Positions 8,183 through 16,997 of a stretch of DNA of 64,000 bases are shown here, piece by piece. A program made the position numbers and the translations under genes. The stretch comes from Bacteroidales bacterium. Its GTDB lineage: Bacteria > Bacteroidota > Bacteroidia > Bacteroidales > UBA932. Each line of letters opens with the position of its first letter. The first letter of the stretch is position 1. The notes under the pieces are model-generated. The model ran no database searches. It was not told the origin of the DNA and saw nothing but the letters and a program-made list of their open reading frames with translations. The DNA is taken from the NCBI GenBank assembly GCA_017620335.1, contig JAFZQO010000049.1, positions 1 through 64,000 on the forward strand. The letters run 5' to 3'.

Positions 8183-8213
8183 TTGCGGAAATGCCTGCGG
8201 GAGGTTATATTTG
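8183..8213 (+). promoter_or_regulatory. Bacteroides-type promoter almost touching the start codon
   Basis: TTG at 8183-8185, a 20-base spacer, then TATATTTG at 8206-8213. The ATG is at 8218, so the transcript should be leaderless or nearly so. Confidence 0.65.
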
Positions 8214-8217
8214 TATC

Positions 8218-8739
8218 ATGGAAACTGAAAGGATACTGCTGCGCCCGTGGCGCGAAAGCGACGCCGCGGCGCTGTTCAAATACGCCTCCGACCCCGAGGT
8301 CGGGCCGAGGGCCGGCTGGCCGCCGCACAAGTCGGTTGAGGAAAGCCTTGAAATCATCCGCACCGTCTTCAGCGGCGAGGGGATGTGGGCAGTGGAGCTC
8401 AAGGAGACCGGCGAACCCATAGGCTGCGCCGGCTATCTCCCTGCTTCAGGTTCCAACCTCGAGATAGTGGAGACGGAGTGCGAGGTGGGCTATTGGATCG
8501 CCCGTCCCTACTGGGGCCAAGGCATTTGTACTGAAGCGCTTAAGCTCATCGTTGACTACTGCTTCAATGTCAAGGGTTTCACTACCCTTTGGGGCGATTA
8601 TTTCCCCGGAAACCCCGCCTCCGGCCGCGTAATGGAGAAATGCGGCTTCACTGACACGGGCCGCGAAGTCCTCTGCCCCAGCCTCGAGGTCGGCTCCGAC
8701 CGGCCGGTCAGGGTCCTTCACCTCGACCGGCCGGAATAA
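8218..8739 (+). CDS. GNAT acetyltransferase, RimJ/RimL type
   Basis: The 173-residue protein belongs to the ribosomal-protein-type N-acetyltransferases. It starts METERILLRPWRESDAAALF, the standard first strand and helix. Other hallmarks are EVGYWIARPYWGQG(I)CTEAL (acetyl-CoA binding) and the late NPASGRVMEKCGF segment. The substrate is unknown. The ATG at 8218 was chosen over a longer frame that starts inside the divergent sigma gene. The promoter box ends four bases before this ATG. Confidence 0.88.
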   Translation: METERILLRPWRESDAAALFKYASDPEVGPRAGWPPHKSVEESLEIIRTVFSGEGMWAVELKETGEPIGCAGYLPASGSNLEIVETECEVGYWIARPYWGQGICTEALKLIVDYCFNVKGFTTLWGDYFPGNPASGRVMEKCGFTDTGREVLCPSLEVGSDRPVRVLHLDRPE

Positions 8740-8748
8740 AGCCGCTTA

Positions 8749-10035
8749 CTATTCTTGTATATCCTGTTCAGCCGGAGCTCCAGTCCGGTTGAGGTTACGC
8801 GTGAGGTACATGATGCCGACCAGGAGGACGAAGAGGACGAGGGTGCCGGCGAGGAGGGCGTATGTCTCCATCTGGAGAAGCACATAACTGAGCAGGTAGG
8901 CCAGGGCGACCAGGGCGGTCAGCAGCCAGGCGCTCCTGTCGCGCAGTATGCCCCGGAAATATCCGAAAAGGGCTGCAACGGTCATCAGCGCGGCCAGGCC
9001 GTATGCGACCGGGAAGCGCATGAACTCGGAGAAGGAGAGCACGAGGGCATAGAAGAGGACCAGGGAAAGGCCGATGACGAGGTACTGGACCAGCTCTATC
9101 TTCTTCCTGCCGACCAGCTCCACAGTGAGGCCCGCGATGAATACCAGCAGGATCACGAGGATGCCGTACTTGGCCGAGCGGGTGGTCTGCTGGTACTGGG
9201 TGACGCCCTGAAGCAGGTTCACTCCGAACGAGGTGTCATCCGGGTTGCCGCGGTTGATTTCGGAGACGGACCAGCGGGCGGTGAAGCCCTCATCGGTCAC
9301 CGAACGGTCCGAAGGCAGGAAATCGCCTGTGAATGAGGGATCAGGGCAGTCTGAGCGCATCTTTACTTCAGTGGTCTCACCGTACGGCCTGACCATCAGG
9401 GAGGACGAGCCTTTCACGCGATACGTCAGCCGGAACGGAACGGCAGTCTTGCCGTCCATCAGGGCCTTGTCCAGCTCGACGGGTTCGGAGAGGTTGGACT
9501 GGCGGACCGCCATCTTGTTCCCGTCGATATACCCGCTGGAGCCGGAGTGGAAGGAGTATGCCTCACCGCCAAGGGTGATGTCCACGCTCCCTTCGATGCC
9601 TCTCAGGTCGCTCAGGCCCATGCAGAGCGACATGTCTTTCAGGTCTTTCTTACCATATCCGGAAGGGATGACGAAATCGCCCGTCACAACGACCTCCGAA
9701 CCATAGACCATGACGTCATAGATGGAACGGTGCAGGGTCTGGGTGGAAATGTCGATGTCATAGTCAAGGGAGCGGGGGTAGACGGTATCCGTCTCCTCCT
9801 TCACGGTCTTCTGGCCCTTTGCGTCAGCCACTTCCAGGTCGTAGACGAATCTGAGGACCGGACCAGTAAGCGTCTGGGCCCGGCCCCAGCTGGCTGCGAC
9901 TTCGTCGCGGCTGGAGTCGGCCGCGTTCTGGCGTTCATGGACCAGGCCCTGGATCATGGCCAGGGGAATGAGCATCAACAATGCGAGCACGCCCATCAGG
10001 GCGATCTTAAGCGGGAGGGAATTCTTCAGTTTCAT
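8749..10035 (-). CDS. creD: CreD-like inner membrane protein
   Basis: This 428-residue protein matches the CreD (Cet) family, inner-membrane proteins linked to envelope integrity and beta-lactam or colicin responses in enterics; the biochemical role is unknown. One N-terminal membrane helix (about 8-28) leads into a large periplasmic domain (about 30-290) with the family signature around RAQTLTGPVLRFVY. It is followed by five or six helices (about 293-415). Expression is probably controlled by the NUDIX regulator at 11140: a GTGTAA-N3-TTACGC operator directly follows its -7 box (minus strand TACCTTTG, plus 10059-10066), and a second copy lies 52 bases further upstream. Confidence 0.85.
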   Translation of the reverse strand: MKLKNSLPLKIALMGVLALLMLIPLAMIQGLVHERQNAADSSRDEVAASWGRAQTLTGPVLRFVYDLEVADAKGQKTVKEETDTVYPRSLDYDIDISTQTLHRSIYDVMVYGSEVVVTGDFVIPSGYGKKDLKDMSLCMGLSDLRGIEGSVDITLGGEAYSFHSGSSGYIDGNKMAVRQSNLSEPVELDKALMDGKTAVPFRLTYRVKGSSSLMVRPYGETTEVKMRSDCPDPSFTGDFLPSDRSVTDEGFTARWSVSEINRGNPDDTSFGVNLLQGVTQYQQTTRSAKYGILVILLVFIAGLTVELVGRKKIELVQYLVIGLSLVLFYALVLSFSEFMRFPVAYGLAALMTVAALFGYFRGILRDRSAWLLTALVALAYLLSYVLLQMETYALLAGTLVLFVLLVGIMYLTRNLNRTGAPAEQDIQE

Positions 10036-10044
10036 AGCCTCTTT

Positions 10045-10059
10045 GTGTAAACTTTACGC
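10045..10059. promoter_or_regulatory. Operator 1 for the NUDIX regulator, at the creD-like promoter
   Basis: GTGTAA-act-TTACGC. On the minus strand the -7 box TACCTTTG (plus 10059-10066) ends on the first G of the operator, and a CAA giving minus-strand TTG at 10087-10089 sits 20 bases further upstream as -33. A repressor bound here would cover the transcription start of the creD-like gene. Confidence 0.6.
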
Positions 10060-10096
10060 AAAGGTAAGACAAAGAATCCACACTAGCAAGATTTTT

Positions 10097-10111
10097 GAGT
10101 AATATTTACAC
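10097..10111. promoter_or_regulatory. Operator 2 for the NUDIX regulator, between creD-like and TIR genes
   Basis: GAGTAA-tat-TTACAC, sharing GTAATATTTAC with operator 3. Its centre is 52 bases from operator 1, about five helical turns, so cooperative binding on one DNA face is possible. It also lies 45 bases upstream of the TIR gene -7 box. Confidence 0.5.
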
Positions 10112-10155
10112 AAAATTTTATTCCGGAGCGATTACGGAATTAGGAAGCAGTTTAT

Positions 10156-10163
10156 TATATTTG
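10156..10163 (+). promoter_or_regulatory. -7 box of the TIR-domain gene
   Basis: TATATTTG ends eight bases before the ATG at 10172. No clear -33 element is seen. Confidence 0.5.
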
Positions 10164-10171
10164 TACGGATT

Positions 10172-11143
10172 ATGGCCCAGGTATTCATCAGTTACGCCAA
10201 GAAGGACTACATCGCCGCGGACGGCAGTGTGGTCCCGGGCAACGTCGTGGACAAGGTCATGGACGCCTTCAAGCGCGAAGGCATCACCTACTGGCTCGAC
10301 CGGGAGCAGCTCGCAGGCGGCGACACCTACGCCGCCCGCATCACCCGCAACATCAAGGAATGCGACGTATTCCTTTTCCTTTCTACGGAAGCGGCGAACG
10401 CATCCGAGTGGACTCGCCGCGAGATCGGCACGGCCGTGAACTTCGGCAAGCGCATCATTCCCGTAAGGCTGGACGATTCCTCGTACGACGACGCCGTGAG
10501 CCTGTATCTCTCTTCAGTCCAGTACATCGACTGGCCGGAGCTGGGCGAGGAAACGGCCCTGGAGCGCATCACGGCCCTGGTCAAGTACCCGTCATTCGAC
10601 GCCGCCAACGGCATCGAGTACGGTAAACTCCCCCGCTTCACCACCGTCGTCCTTTACGCCGCCCTCCTTGTCCTCACCGGCATCTACGCCCTCCTCACAT
10701 ACCTGTTCCTCTGGTCCAAGACCCTTCAGAGCAGCGAGGTCATCGGGGGCATCATAGGCTTCGTCGGCGAAGCCGCCCTGCTCCTTTCCATCTACTATGT
10801 ATTGAGGATGCTGAGGAAGAGACGCTGCGTATTCCTCCTTCCGGTACTGCTGGTGGGCCTGGTCCTGTGCGCAGCCTTCCTGACATCGCGCCTCGACCTC
10901 TTCGTCTGCGCCGGCCTGCTACTGCTGGGCTGGGGCGCCATCGCCCTCTGCTGCCTCGTCAAAACCCCTTCACGCAGGAGTTTCTTCCGGCAGATGAGCA
11001 AAGAGCAGACGATGATGAAACTCAACGATCCGGAGAATCTCATCATCGTCTATCTGGTCGTCAAATGCGCGATCGTGGTCATCGGGCACTGGTTCGAGGG
11101 ATTCATGAACCTCGCCCGCTTCCTTGAGCACTTCCGCTTCTAG
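10172..11143 (+). CDS. TIR-domain protein with five membrane helices
   Basis: The N-terminal TIR domain (about 1-130) starts AQVFISYAKKDY and contains WLDREQL and the SEWTRREIG helix. Glu84 of that helix aligns with the catalytic glutamate of NAD-cleaving TIR domains, so NADase activity is possible. TIR domains are also used as scaffolds. Five hydrophobic helices follow, from about residue 157 to the end. The gene lies between the creD-like gene and the NUDIX regulator and converges on the latter with a shared CTAG stop. Bacterial TIR proteins serve in anti-phage defence or signalling; nothing here proves either. Confidence 0.85.
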   Translation: MAQVFISYAKKDYIAADGSVVPGNVVDKVMDAFKREGITYWLDREQLAGGDTYAARITRNIKECDVFLFLSTEAANASEWTRREIGTAVNFGKRIIPVRLDDSSYDDAVSLYLSSVQYIDWPELGEETALERITALVKYPSFDAANGIEYGKLPRFTTVVLYAALLVLTGIYALLTYLFLWSKTLQSSEVIGGIIGFVGEAALLLSIYYVLRMLRKRRCVFLLPVLLVGLVLCAAFLTSRLDLFVCAGLLLLGWGAIALCCLVKTPSRRSFFRQMSKEQTMMKLNDPENLIIVYLVVKCAIVVIGHWFEGFMNLARFLEHFRF

Positions 11144-11823
11144 AATTCCAGCCGGAAACCGCTCTGTTTCAGTTCATCGTACTTCTGCGCGTTGAAGCGG
11201 TACGTCTGCGGAATGCGCCGCGCGGCATCGGCCGGACGCTCTCCCGTGGGCACGAGCAATCCCAGTTTCTGCATCTTAGACGCGAAGTTCCGCCTGTCGA
11301 AGCGGACGCCGAGGATCGCTTCGTACAAGGCCTGCAGCTGCGGCAGCGTGAACACTTCCGGCAGGAGTTCGAACCCGACGGGGCGGAAATGTATCTGTTC
11401 CTTGAGGCGCTCCAAGGCTATCCTCAGGATACGGTCGTGGTCGAAGGCAAGGGGCGGGACGGCCGACACCGGGAACCAGCGTGCGTCGGCGGCGTCGTCG
11501 CCGCCCTGCACGCTCCCCTTCCGCACCAAAGCCATGTATGCGATGGTTATTACGCGCTCGCGAGGGTCGCGGTCCACTGCGGTGAACGTACCGAACTGGC
11601 TGATCGACTCCGCTTCGAAACCGGTCTCCTCCATCAGTTCGCGCCTGGCGCCGGTGTCGGCGTCCTCGTCAATCTTCATGAAGCCGCCGGGAAAGGCCCA
11701 ACGACTCTTGAAAGGATCTATTCCACGCTGGACCAGAAGGACGGAAAGGCCCTCCCTTATATCATAACCGAAAATGACGCAGTCCGTCGTGACGGCGGGA
11801 TGGGGATATTTATAGTTATACAT
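11140..11823 (-). CDS. NUDIX-domain transcription regulator (NrtR/AraR-like)
   Basis: The 227-residue protein has an N-terminal NUDIX domain with an intact box (Gly47-x5-Glu53, then RRELMEETG), followed by a winged-helix region (about 150-225, FTLPQLQALYEAILG and RRNFASKMQKLGLL). This architecture is that of NrtR, which senses ADP-ribose, and of Bacteroides AraR, which senses arabinose. The ligand here cannot be read from sequence. Because the NUDIX box is intact, hydrolase activity cannot be excluded. The start is MYNYKYPHPAV: the frame extends further but runs across the gene's own promoter and operator. The operator sits three bases before the ATG, so autorepression is likely. Confidence 0.88.
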   Translation of the reverse strand: MYNYKYPHPAVTTDCVIFGYDIREGLSVLLVQRGIDPFKSRWAFPGGFMKIDEDADTGARRELMEETGFEAESISQFGTFTAVDRDPRERVITIAYMALVRKGSVQGGDDAADARWFPVSAVPPLAFDHDRILRIALERLKEQIHFRPVGFELLPEVFTLPQLQALYEAILGVRFDRRNFASKMQKLGLLVPTGERPADAARRIPQTYRFNAQKYDELKQSGFRLEF

Positions 11824-11825
11824 AC

Positions 11826-11840
11826 GCGTAATATTTACGC
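11826..11840. promoter_or_regulatory. Operator 3, autoregulatory site of the NUDIX regulator
   Basis: GCGTAA-tat-TTACGC is a perfect inverted repeat with three central bases. On the minus strand it directly follows the -7 box TATATTTG (plus 11840-11847), sharing one base with it, and ends three bases before the start codon. A minus-strand TTG (plus 11869-11871) is 21 bases upstream as -33. Confidence 0.65.
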
Positions 11841-11884
11841 AAATATAGGAAAACCTTTTTGATATATGCAAGCATTTGACGCAA

Positions 11885-11916
11885 GAAGTGGCCGGCGCAG
11901 GGGCGCCGGCCACTTC
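11885..11916 (-). terminator. Strong hairpin after susD
   Basis: A perfect 14-bp GC-rich stem (GAAGTGGCCGGCGC and its complement) with an AGGG loop. The T tract on the minus strand is weak. It separates the SusC/SusD operon from the NUDIX regulator, which has its own promoter. Confidence 0.6.
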
Positions 11917-11935
11917 CATACAATGAAAATCGGTA

Positions 11936-13765
11936 TTATTCCTTCCAGCCGGGGTTCTGCGGCATGCCGTCGGACTCGGTGTTGAGGTCGATGTAGGTCT
12001 GGGGGATGGGCCAGAGGTTCCACTCGATCTCGCCGGTGAAGTCGGGCCAGCGCCTGTACTCCCATCCCGAAGGGGCATCCGCCCTGGCGGAGTACATGCC
12101 ATAGTCGTAGATCCTGTGCTTCCACTCGGAAGGCTTCATCCTCAGGAAGGTCGCCCAGCGGAACTCCTCATACAGGAGCTCACGGGCCCTCTCGTCGAGG
12201 ATGATGTCGATGCTGATGGTGGTGAAAGGCTTCGCCTTAGCGCGGTTGCGGACGATGTTCAGGGCCTGGATGGCGCCCGTGGTGTCGCCGCCGCGGAACT
12301 TCGCCTCTGCGAGGAGAAGCGCGGCCTCGGCGCTGCGCGCGGCGTACTGGTGACGGTAGAAGGTCACGTACGGACCGGCCTGGGTGGGCTGCTGCATGTC
12401 ATAGTCCCACGCGTCGAGAGGAGTCTCCTTGTAGAAGATGGGGAAGATGGTGGTGGCCCTGTTGGGGTCGGTGCTGTCCGTCTCCTCCCAACCGCACTTC
12501 TGCTCATAAAGGGAATGGTTCGGGTCGGTGCAGAGGAACTTCGTCCTGACGGTGATATCCTCCTCATAGCGCATGTCGTAGTCGGTGTAGTTATTGTTGG
12601 CACCCTCCCAGTTGTAGTAGCAGGCCCAGCTGGTAGGACAGTACTGCGCCCAGCCGGTACCTCCGTTGATAGCCGGATAGGTCTTGCCGCCATACTTCGC
12701 CGAAACCGTGGCCCAGGGACCCGCAGCGGCGCCGGGCTCGACATACTCGGACTTCCACTTGCGACTCTTCAGCGAAGGCGAAAGGCCGTAGTTGTTAAAG
12801 TTCCTTCCGCGATACAGGGAGTAAGAACCATAATCGGGGGCGGATTCCATGACCCAGATGGCTTCGGTGTTCTCAGGAAGGATGACATTGGCCGAAACGA
12901 AGAGGTCGGTGAGGACGGTGCCGTCGAGGTCCTCGTTCGGAATGCCGAAGTTTTCGCCCTTTGCTCCGGGGAGACGGACGCCGAACCTTTCGGTCATCAG
13001 GGGACGGTTGGTTAGGACCTCCTGGGCGTACCTGGCGGAAGTGTCGAAGTCGGTCTTGTTGTCACCTTCCTCGACGCCGAGTCCGAGGTAGGCCTCGGAG
13101 AGGAAGAACGCCGCCGCCCACTTGGTGGCGCGGCCGCTCTCGCTCTGCTCGAGCGTGGACGGGAGCCTGTCATACGCGGCCTTGAGGTCGTCGATGGCGG
13201 TGTTGTAAGTTTCGACGCGGGTCGCGCGGACATACCCGAAGTTCGGCACCTCCGAATATTCGAGCACGAGAGGGACGCCGCCGTAGAGCTCGGCAAGACG
13301 CAGGTAGCAGACACCGCGGAGGAACAGGGCCTCGGCGTTCACGCGCGCTTTCTTTGCCTCGGAATCCCATTCGACGTTGTCGATCTGGCTGATGGCGAGG
13401 TTGGAATAGGAAATGATCTTGTAGAACTTGTCCCAGAAGTCTTTCGGGAGGCTCTTGTCGGTGGACCAGGCACCCTTGATGTTACTGAAATGCTCTCCGG
13501 CTCCGAGCTGGTACTTGCCGTCGAAGATGTCGGTACCCGCGGTCTTGCGGAAGCGGACGCCCATACCTGAACCATTCGGGAAGTAGAGCTCGCTCATGTC
13601 GTAGTAGCCGGTATAGATGGTATTGAGGATCTGGTCGCTGGTTTCAAACGCATTGAGTATCGTCACGCGGTCCTTGACCTTCTCGGTCAGGAACTCCTCG
13701 TCGGACACACATCCGGAAGCGAGGGCTGCAACCAGGGCGAATGCCATTAAAATATATTTCTTCAT
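11936..13765 (-). CDS. SusD/RagB-family nutrient-binding lipoprotein
   Basis: This surface lipoprotein lids the partner TonB-dependent transporter and binds its ligand outside the cell. The 609 residues start with a lipoprotein signal (lipobox ALASGC), then TPR-like helices with the family segments EALFLRGVCYLRLAELYGG and ATKWAAAFFLSEAYLGLG. The C-terminal part has the usual LDERARELLYEEFRW and a WPIP-containing end. The ligand is unknown. There is no glycoside hydrolase, sulfatase or regulator of polysaccharide type in the same operon, so a glycan substrate cannot be assumed. The gene starts 19 bases after the SusC stop on the same strand. Confidence 0.95.
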   Translation of the reverse strand: MKKYILMAFALVAALASGCVSDEEFLTEKVKDRVTILNAFETSDQILNTIYTGYYDMSELYFPNGSGMGVRFRKTAGTDIFDGKYQLGAGEHFSNIKGAWSTDKSLPKDFWDKFYKIISYSNLAISQIDNVEWDSEAKKARVNAEALFLRGVCYLRLAELYGGVPLVLEYSEVPNFGYVRATRVETYNTAIDDLKAAYDRLPSTLEQSESGRATKWAAAFFLSEAYLGLGVEEGDNKTDFDTSARYAQEVLTNRPLMTERFGVRLPGAKGENFGIPNEDLDGTVLTDLFVSANVILPENTEAIWVMESAPDYGSYSLYRGRNFNNYGLSPSLKSRKWKSEYVEPGAAAGPWATVSAKYGGKTYPAINGGTGWAQYCPTSWACYYNWEGANNNYTDYDMRYEEDITVRTKFLCTDPNHSLYEQKCGWEETDSTDPNRATTIFPIFYKETPLDAWDYDMQQPTQAGPYVTFYRHQYAARSAEAALLLAEAKFRGGDTTGAIQALNIVRNRAKAKPFTTISIDIILDERARELLYEEFRWATFLRMKPSEWKHRIYDYGMYSARADAPSGWEYRRWPDFTGEIEWNLWPIPQTYIDLNTESDGMPQNPGWKE

Positions 13766-13784
13766 TGTCTTTCTGTTTTAAAGG

Positions 13785-16700
13785 TTAGAATGTAACGTTC
13801 AGTCCAAGGGTGAATGCGCGGGGCATACCGACAGAATAACCGTTGGTCATTTCAGGGTCGGCCATCTTCCACTTGGGTGCGACATAGAAGAGATTCCTTC
13901 CGGAAAGGGTGAGCCTGGCATTGGCGAGGCCGACCATCTGGGCCAGCGCCCTCATATTGTAAGAGAGGGAGAGGTCCTGGAGACGGACGTATCCGTAAGG
14001 GTTGTAGATGACATACTTGCTCTCGTTGTACGTTGCGTGCGGACAATCCGTGTCGGTGCGTCCGGGATAGTAGAACGGGATGTCCAAGGCGTTTCCTTCG
14101 GTGGTGTTGAAGGTCTTGTAAGCGAAGGTGTTGTCACGCAGGCCGTAGCCGTTGCCGCTGAAGATGCCCTGGAAGAGGAAGTAGAGCTGCAGGTTTTTGT
14201 AGCGGAAGGTGTTGGCCCAGGACAGGCGGAAATTGTCGTCGGAGGAACCGAGGATCTGCTTGTCGCTGGCGCCAGGGTTTTCCGTCAAACCGCCGTCGGC
14301 GTCATAGAACACCGCCTCGCCGGGCTTCGCGATACTGCCGTCCTGGTCGATGTAGGCGACGTGGTAGTTGTAGATGACGTTGATCGGATGTCCGAGGAAG
14401 AGGTTATTGGCGATATCGTCCTGGCCGTCTCCGTAGAGGTCGACGATCTTGTTCCTGTTGAGGGTGAAGATGAAGTCGGAGTTCCAGGAGAAGTCGCGGG
14501 TCTTGACGGGCACGACAGTGGCGTTGACCTCGATACCCTTGTTGTCGACCTGGCCCATGGTGGCCTTCTGGCTGGTGATACCGGCCGTCATCACGGGAAT
14601 GGTCCTGTTGAAGATCTGGTCGGTGGTCTTGGAATAGTAGGCGTTCACGTCGAAGTGGGCCCTTCCCTTGAAGAAGTCACCTTCGATACCGGCGTTCCAG
14701 GAAACCGTGGTCTGCCAGCCTAGGGCAGGGTTGCCGAGGGCGCTGATCTTCTGTCCCCAGTGGACGGTCTCGTTGGAATAGAACGGAATGCCTCCGTCCT
14801 TCGCGAGGGCGATGGTGGACAGGGTTCCGTAAGGGCTGAGGGTCTGGGCGCCGTTCTTGCCCCATGAAGCCTTGAGCTTGAGCATGTCGATCCAGCTGAC
14901 GTTCTTCATGAACGGCTCATTGGAAATCGTCCAGGCCGCGCCGAAAGCCGGGAAGTTACCCCACTTCGACTCGGAACCGAACACGGAGCTGCCGTCACGA
15001 CGGATGGAAGCGTTGAGGTGATAGGTGTCCTTGTAGGCCCACATCAGACGCGCGAGGTATCCCACGTCGGTATGGAGCGAATACGAAGGACTGGTGAAGT
15101 CCTTGGAGTCGGCATTCGAGAGACCGTGCCATCCGAGGAGGGTATTACCTGCGGCGGTGAAGCTGGTACCCGTCATCTGGTAGCTCGAGGACTCGTCGCT
15201 GTCGCGCGTGTACACAAGCGAAGCGTTGACATAATGGTCGCCGAACTGGTGTGCATAGGAAAGGATGTTGTCTATGACCCAGTTCTTCCTCTTGCTTTCG
15301 GAGATGGAGCCGTTGGCATCCTTGAGGCTGAAATACTCGGGATTCTGTCCGATACCCTCGATATCCATCTCACCGAGTAACTGAACGTAGTAGTTCTCGT
15401 GCCTGAAGCTCATGTTGGTGGTGTTGCGCTCGCCGTAGGAGGCGTTGACGCGGAAGTTCAGGCCTTCCACCCAGGGGAAGTTGACCTGGATATGTCCTCC
15501 GAGGTTGAGATTCTTGTAGCGGTTGTCCTTCTCTCCGCCATACTCGACGGGCCACAGGGGGTTATACCTCGAAGGAGAGATACCGTCAGTGTAATAACGA
15601 AGGCTTCCGTCGGGGAGGTAAGGCATTCCGTAAGGGGATAGACAGTAGAGGTCGTAACGGATGGAAGCCTGGTTGGAGTCGTTGAGCGTGTTGGTGAACG
15701 CCATGTTGACACCGACCTCAATCAACTTTGAAATGTTCGTGGTGAGGTCCACCGATGCATTGTTGCGGGTGAAGTGGTCGCCGATGATATAACCCTTCTG
15801 GTCCTGGCGGCCGAGGCCTACGTAATAATTGGAGTTGGCGGTACGGCCGGAGAAACTGAGGTTGTAGTTCTGGTTCCATCCGGTCTGGAGGCACATATCA
15901 TACCAATCGGTGACGATACCGGCCTTGTACTGCTCCTCCTCCATATAGGTCATGAAGTCGAGGCTCTGGAAGTCGCTCTGCTTTCCGGCCCTGGCATTCC
16001 TGAAAATGATATAGTCTTCCGGGCTCAGGACCTTGGGCACGTAGGTGGGACGCGAGAACTGCTGGGTAGTGCTGAAAGTGATGGTGGGTTTGCCTTCCTG
16101 TCCCTTCTTGGTCGTGACCATGATGACGCCGTTGGCTGCCTTCGAGCCGTAGGCGGCAAGGGAGGTCGCATCCTTCAGGACGCTGACCTGCTCTATGGAG
16201 TTGGGATCTATGTCCTCGATGTTTCCGGGGAAGATGACACCGTTCAGGACGATAAGCGGCGAAGTGGAGGTGGAACCGATGGATTTCTTTCCTCGGACGA
16301 GGATGCTGGAGTTCTGTCCGACAGAACTCTTCTCAGCCCCGATCACGACGCCGGAGAGGCGGCCGCGGAGAAGGTCGGAGGTGGTCTGGAGACCCATGTC
16401 GGCCACCGGCGAATCGGCCAGTTTTACGACATCTACCGAGCCTGTGAAGTTCTTGGCGCGTGTGGTACCGTAACCGATGACGACGACGTCGTCAAGCAGT
16501 TCCTGGGAGATGTTCAGCGTGACGGTGATCTCGCTCCGGTTGTTCACCGGGACTTCGACCTCGTCGTAGCCTACGCTCGAGATGACCAGTGTGGCATTGG
16601 GCGCACAGTTGAGCTGGAACCGTCCTTCCGCGTCGGTGGCAACGCCGTTGGTGGTTCCCTTGACGATCACCGCGGCACCGATGACTCCCTGTCCGGTTTC

Positions 16701-16802
16701 ATCCAGGACAGTACCGCGTACGCTGCGTGTCTGGGCGGGCATGTTCCAGGAGAGGAACAGCGCAATCAGAGACAAACAGAAAAATGAAAGTGCTTTTTGC
16801 AT
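13785..16802 (-). CDS. SusC/RagA-family TonB-dependent outer membrane transporter
   Basis: The 1005-residue protein has a Sec signal peptide (about 1-24, ending MPAQT) and a carboxypeptidase regulatory-like beta sandwich (about 27-105). These are followed by the characteristic DDVVVIGYGT segment, a plug domain (about 115-230, ending in KAANGVIMVTTKKG) and a 22-strand barrel ending in an aromatic strand (FTLGLNVTF). It imports a large ligand captured by the SusD partner, powered through TonB. The operon has only these two genes. The minus-strand region upstream has a TATCTTCG box at plus 16906-16913, about 100 bases before the start, and no ECF/anti-sigma pair is next to it. Confidence 0.96.
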   Translation of the reverse strand: MQKALSFFCLSLIALFLSWNMPAQTRSVRGTVLDETGQGVIGAAVIVKGTTNGVATDAEGRFQLNCAPNATLVISSVGYDEVEVPVNNRSEITVTLNISQELLDDVVVIGYGTTRAKNFTGSVDVVKLADSPVADMGLQTTSDLLRGRLSGVVIGAEKSSVGQNSSILVRGKKSIGSTSTSPLIVLNGVIFPGNIEDIDPNSIEQVSVLKDATSLAAYGSKAANGVIMVTTKKGQEGKPTITFSTTQQFSRPTYVPKVLSPEDYIIFRNARAGKQSDFQSLDFMTYMEEEQYKAGIVTDWYDMCLQTGWNQNYNLSFSGRTANSNYYVGLGRQDQKGYIIGDHFTRNNASVDLTTNISKLIEVGVNMAFTNTLNDSNQASIRYDLYCLSPYGMPYLPDGSLRYYTDGISPSRYNPLWPVEYGGEKDNRYKNLNLGGHIQVNFPWVEGLNFRVNASYGERNTTNMSFRHENYYVQLLGEMDIEGIGQNPEYFSLKDANGSISESKRKNWVIDNILSYAHQFGDHYVNASLVYTRDSDESSSYQMTGTSFTAAGNTLLGWHGLSNADSKDFTSPSYSLHTDVGYLARLMWAYKDTYHLNASIRRDGSSVFGSESKWGNFPAFGAAWTISNEPFMKNVSWIDMLKLKASWGKNGAQTLSPYGTLSTIALAKDGGIPFYSNETVHWGQKISALGNPALGWQTTVSWNAGIEGDFFKGRAHFDVNAYYSKTTDQIFNRTIPVMTAGITSQKATMGQVDNKGIEVNATVVPVKTRDFSWNSDFIFTLNRNKIVDLYGDGQDDIANNLFLGHPINVIYNYHVAYIDQDGSIAKPGEAVFYDADGGLTENPGASDKQILGSSDDNFRLSWANTFRYKNLQLYFLFQGIFSGNGYGLRDNTFAYKTFNTTEGNALDIPFYYPGRTDTDCPHATYNESKYVIYNPYGYVRLQDLSLSYNMRALAQMVGLANARLTLSGRNLFYVAPKWKMADPEMTNGYSVGMPRAFTLGLNVTF

Positions 16803-16922
16803 AAAGAACTGAATTGGTTGATTATTAAGGTGTTAAAGTGATTCGCCCTGTATCGCTGAAGGGATTGTTTCCAGCGTTGAAGTTTTTCATTTCCCTGTTT
16901 CTACACGAAGATAAGAAAATGA

Positions 16923-16950
16923 AAGCGCCCAAACAAGTTTTTGGACGCTT
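16923..16950. terminator. Bidirectional terminator-like hairpin between peroxiredoxin and susC
   Basis: AAGCG-c-CCAAA pairs with TTTGG-a-CGCTT. On the plus strand it is followed by TTTTTG and on the minus strand by TTTCATTTT. It would end the peroxiredoxin transcript just before the SusC promoter region (16803-16922), in which I see no gene. Confidence 0.5.
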
Positions 16951-16997
16951 TTTGCTTGAATAAGGGTGTTTTACGTGCGGTGTAATGCAAACGCAGC

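Noticed and set aside
11936..16802. Complete polysaccharide utilisation locus
   Set aside because: Only the SusC/SusD pair is present. The GH3 gene is more than 9 kb away in another unit with its own promoter.
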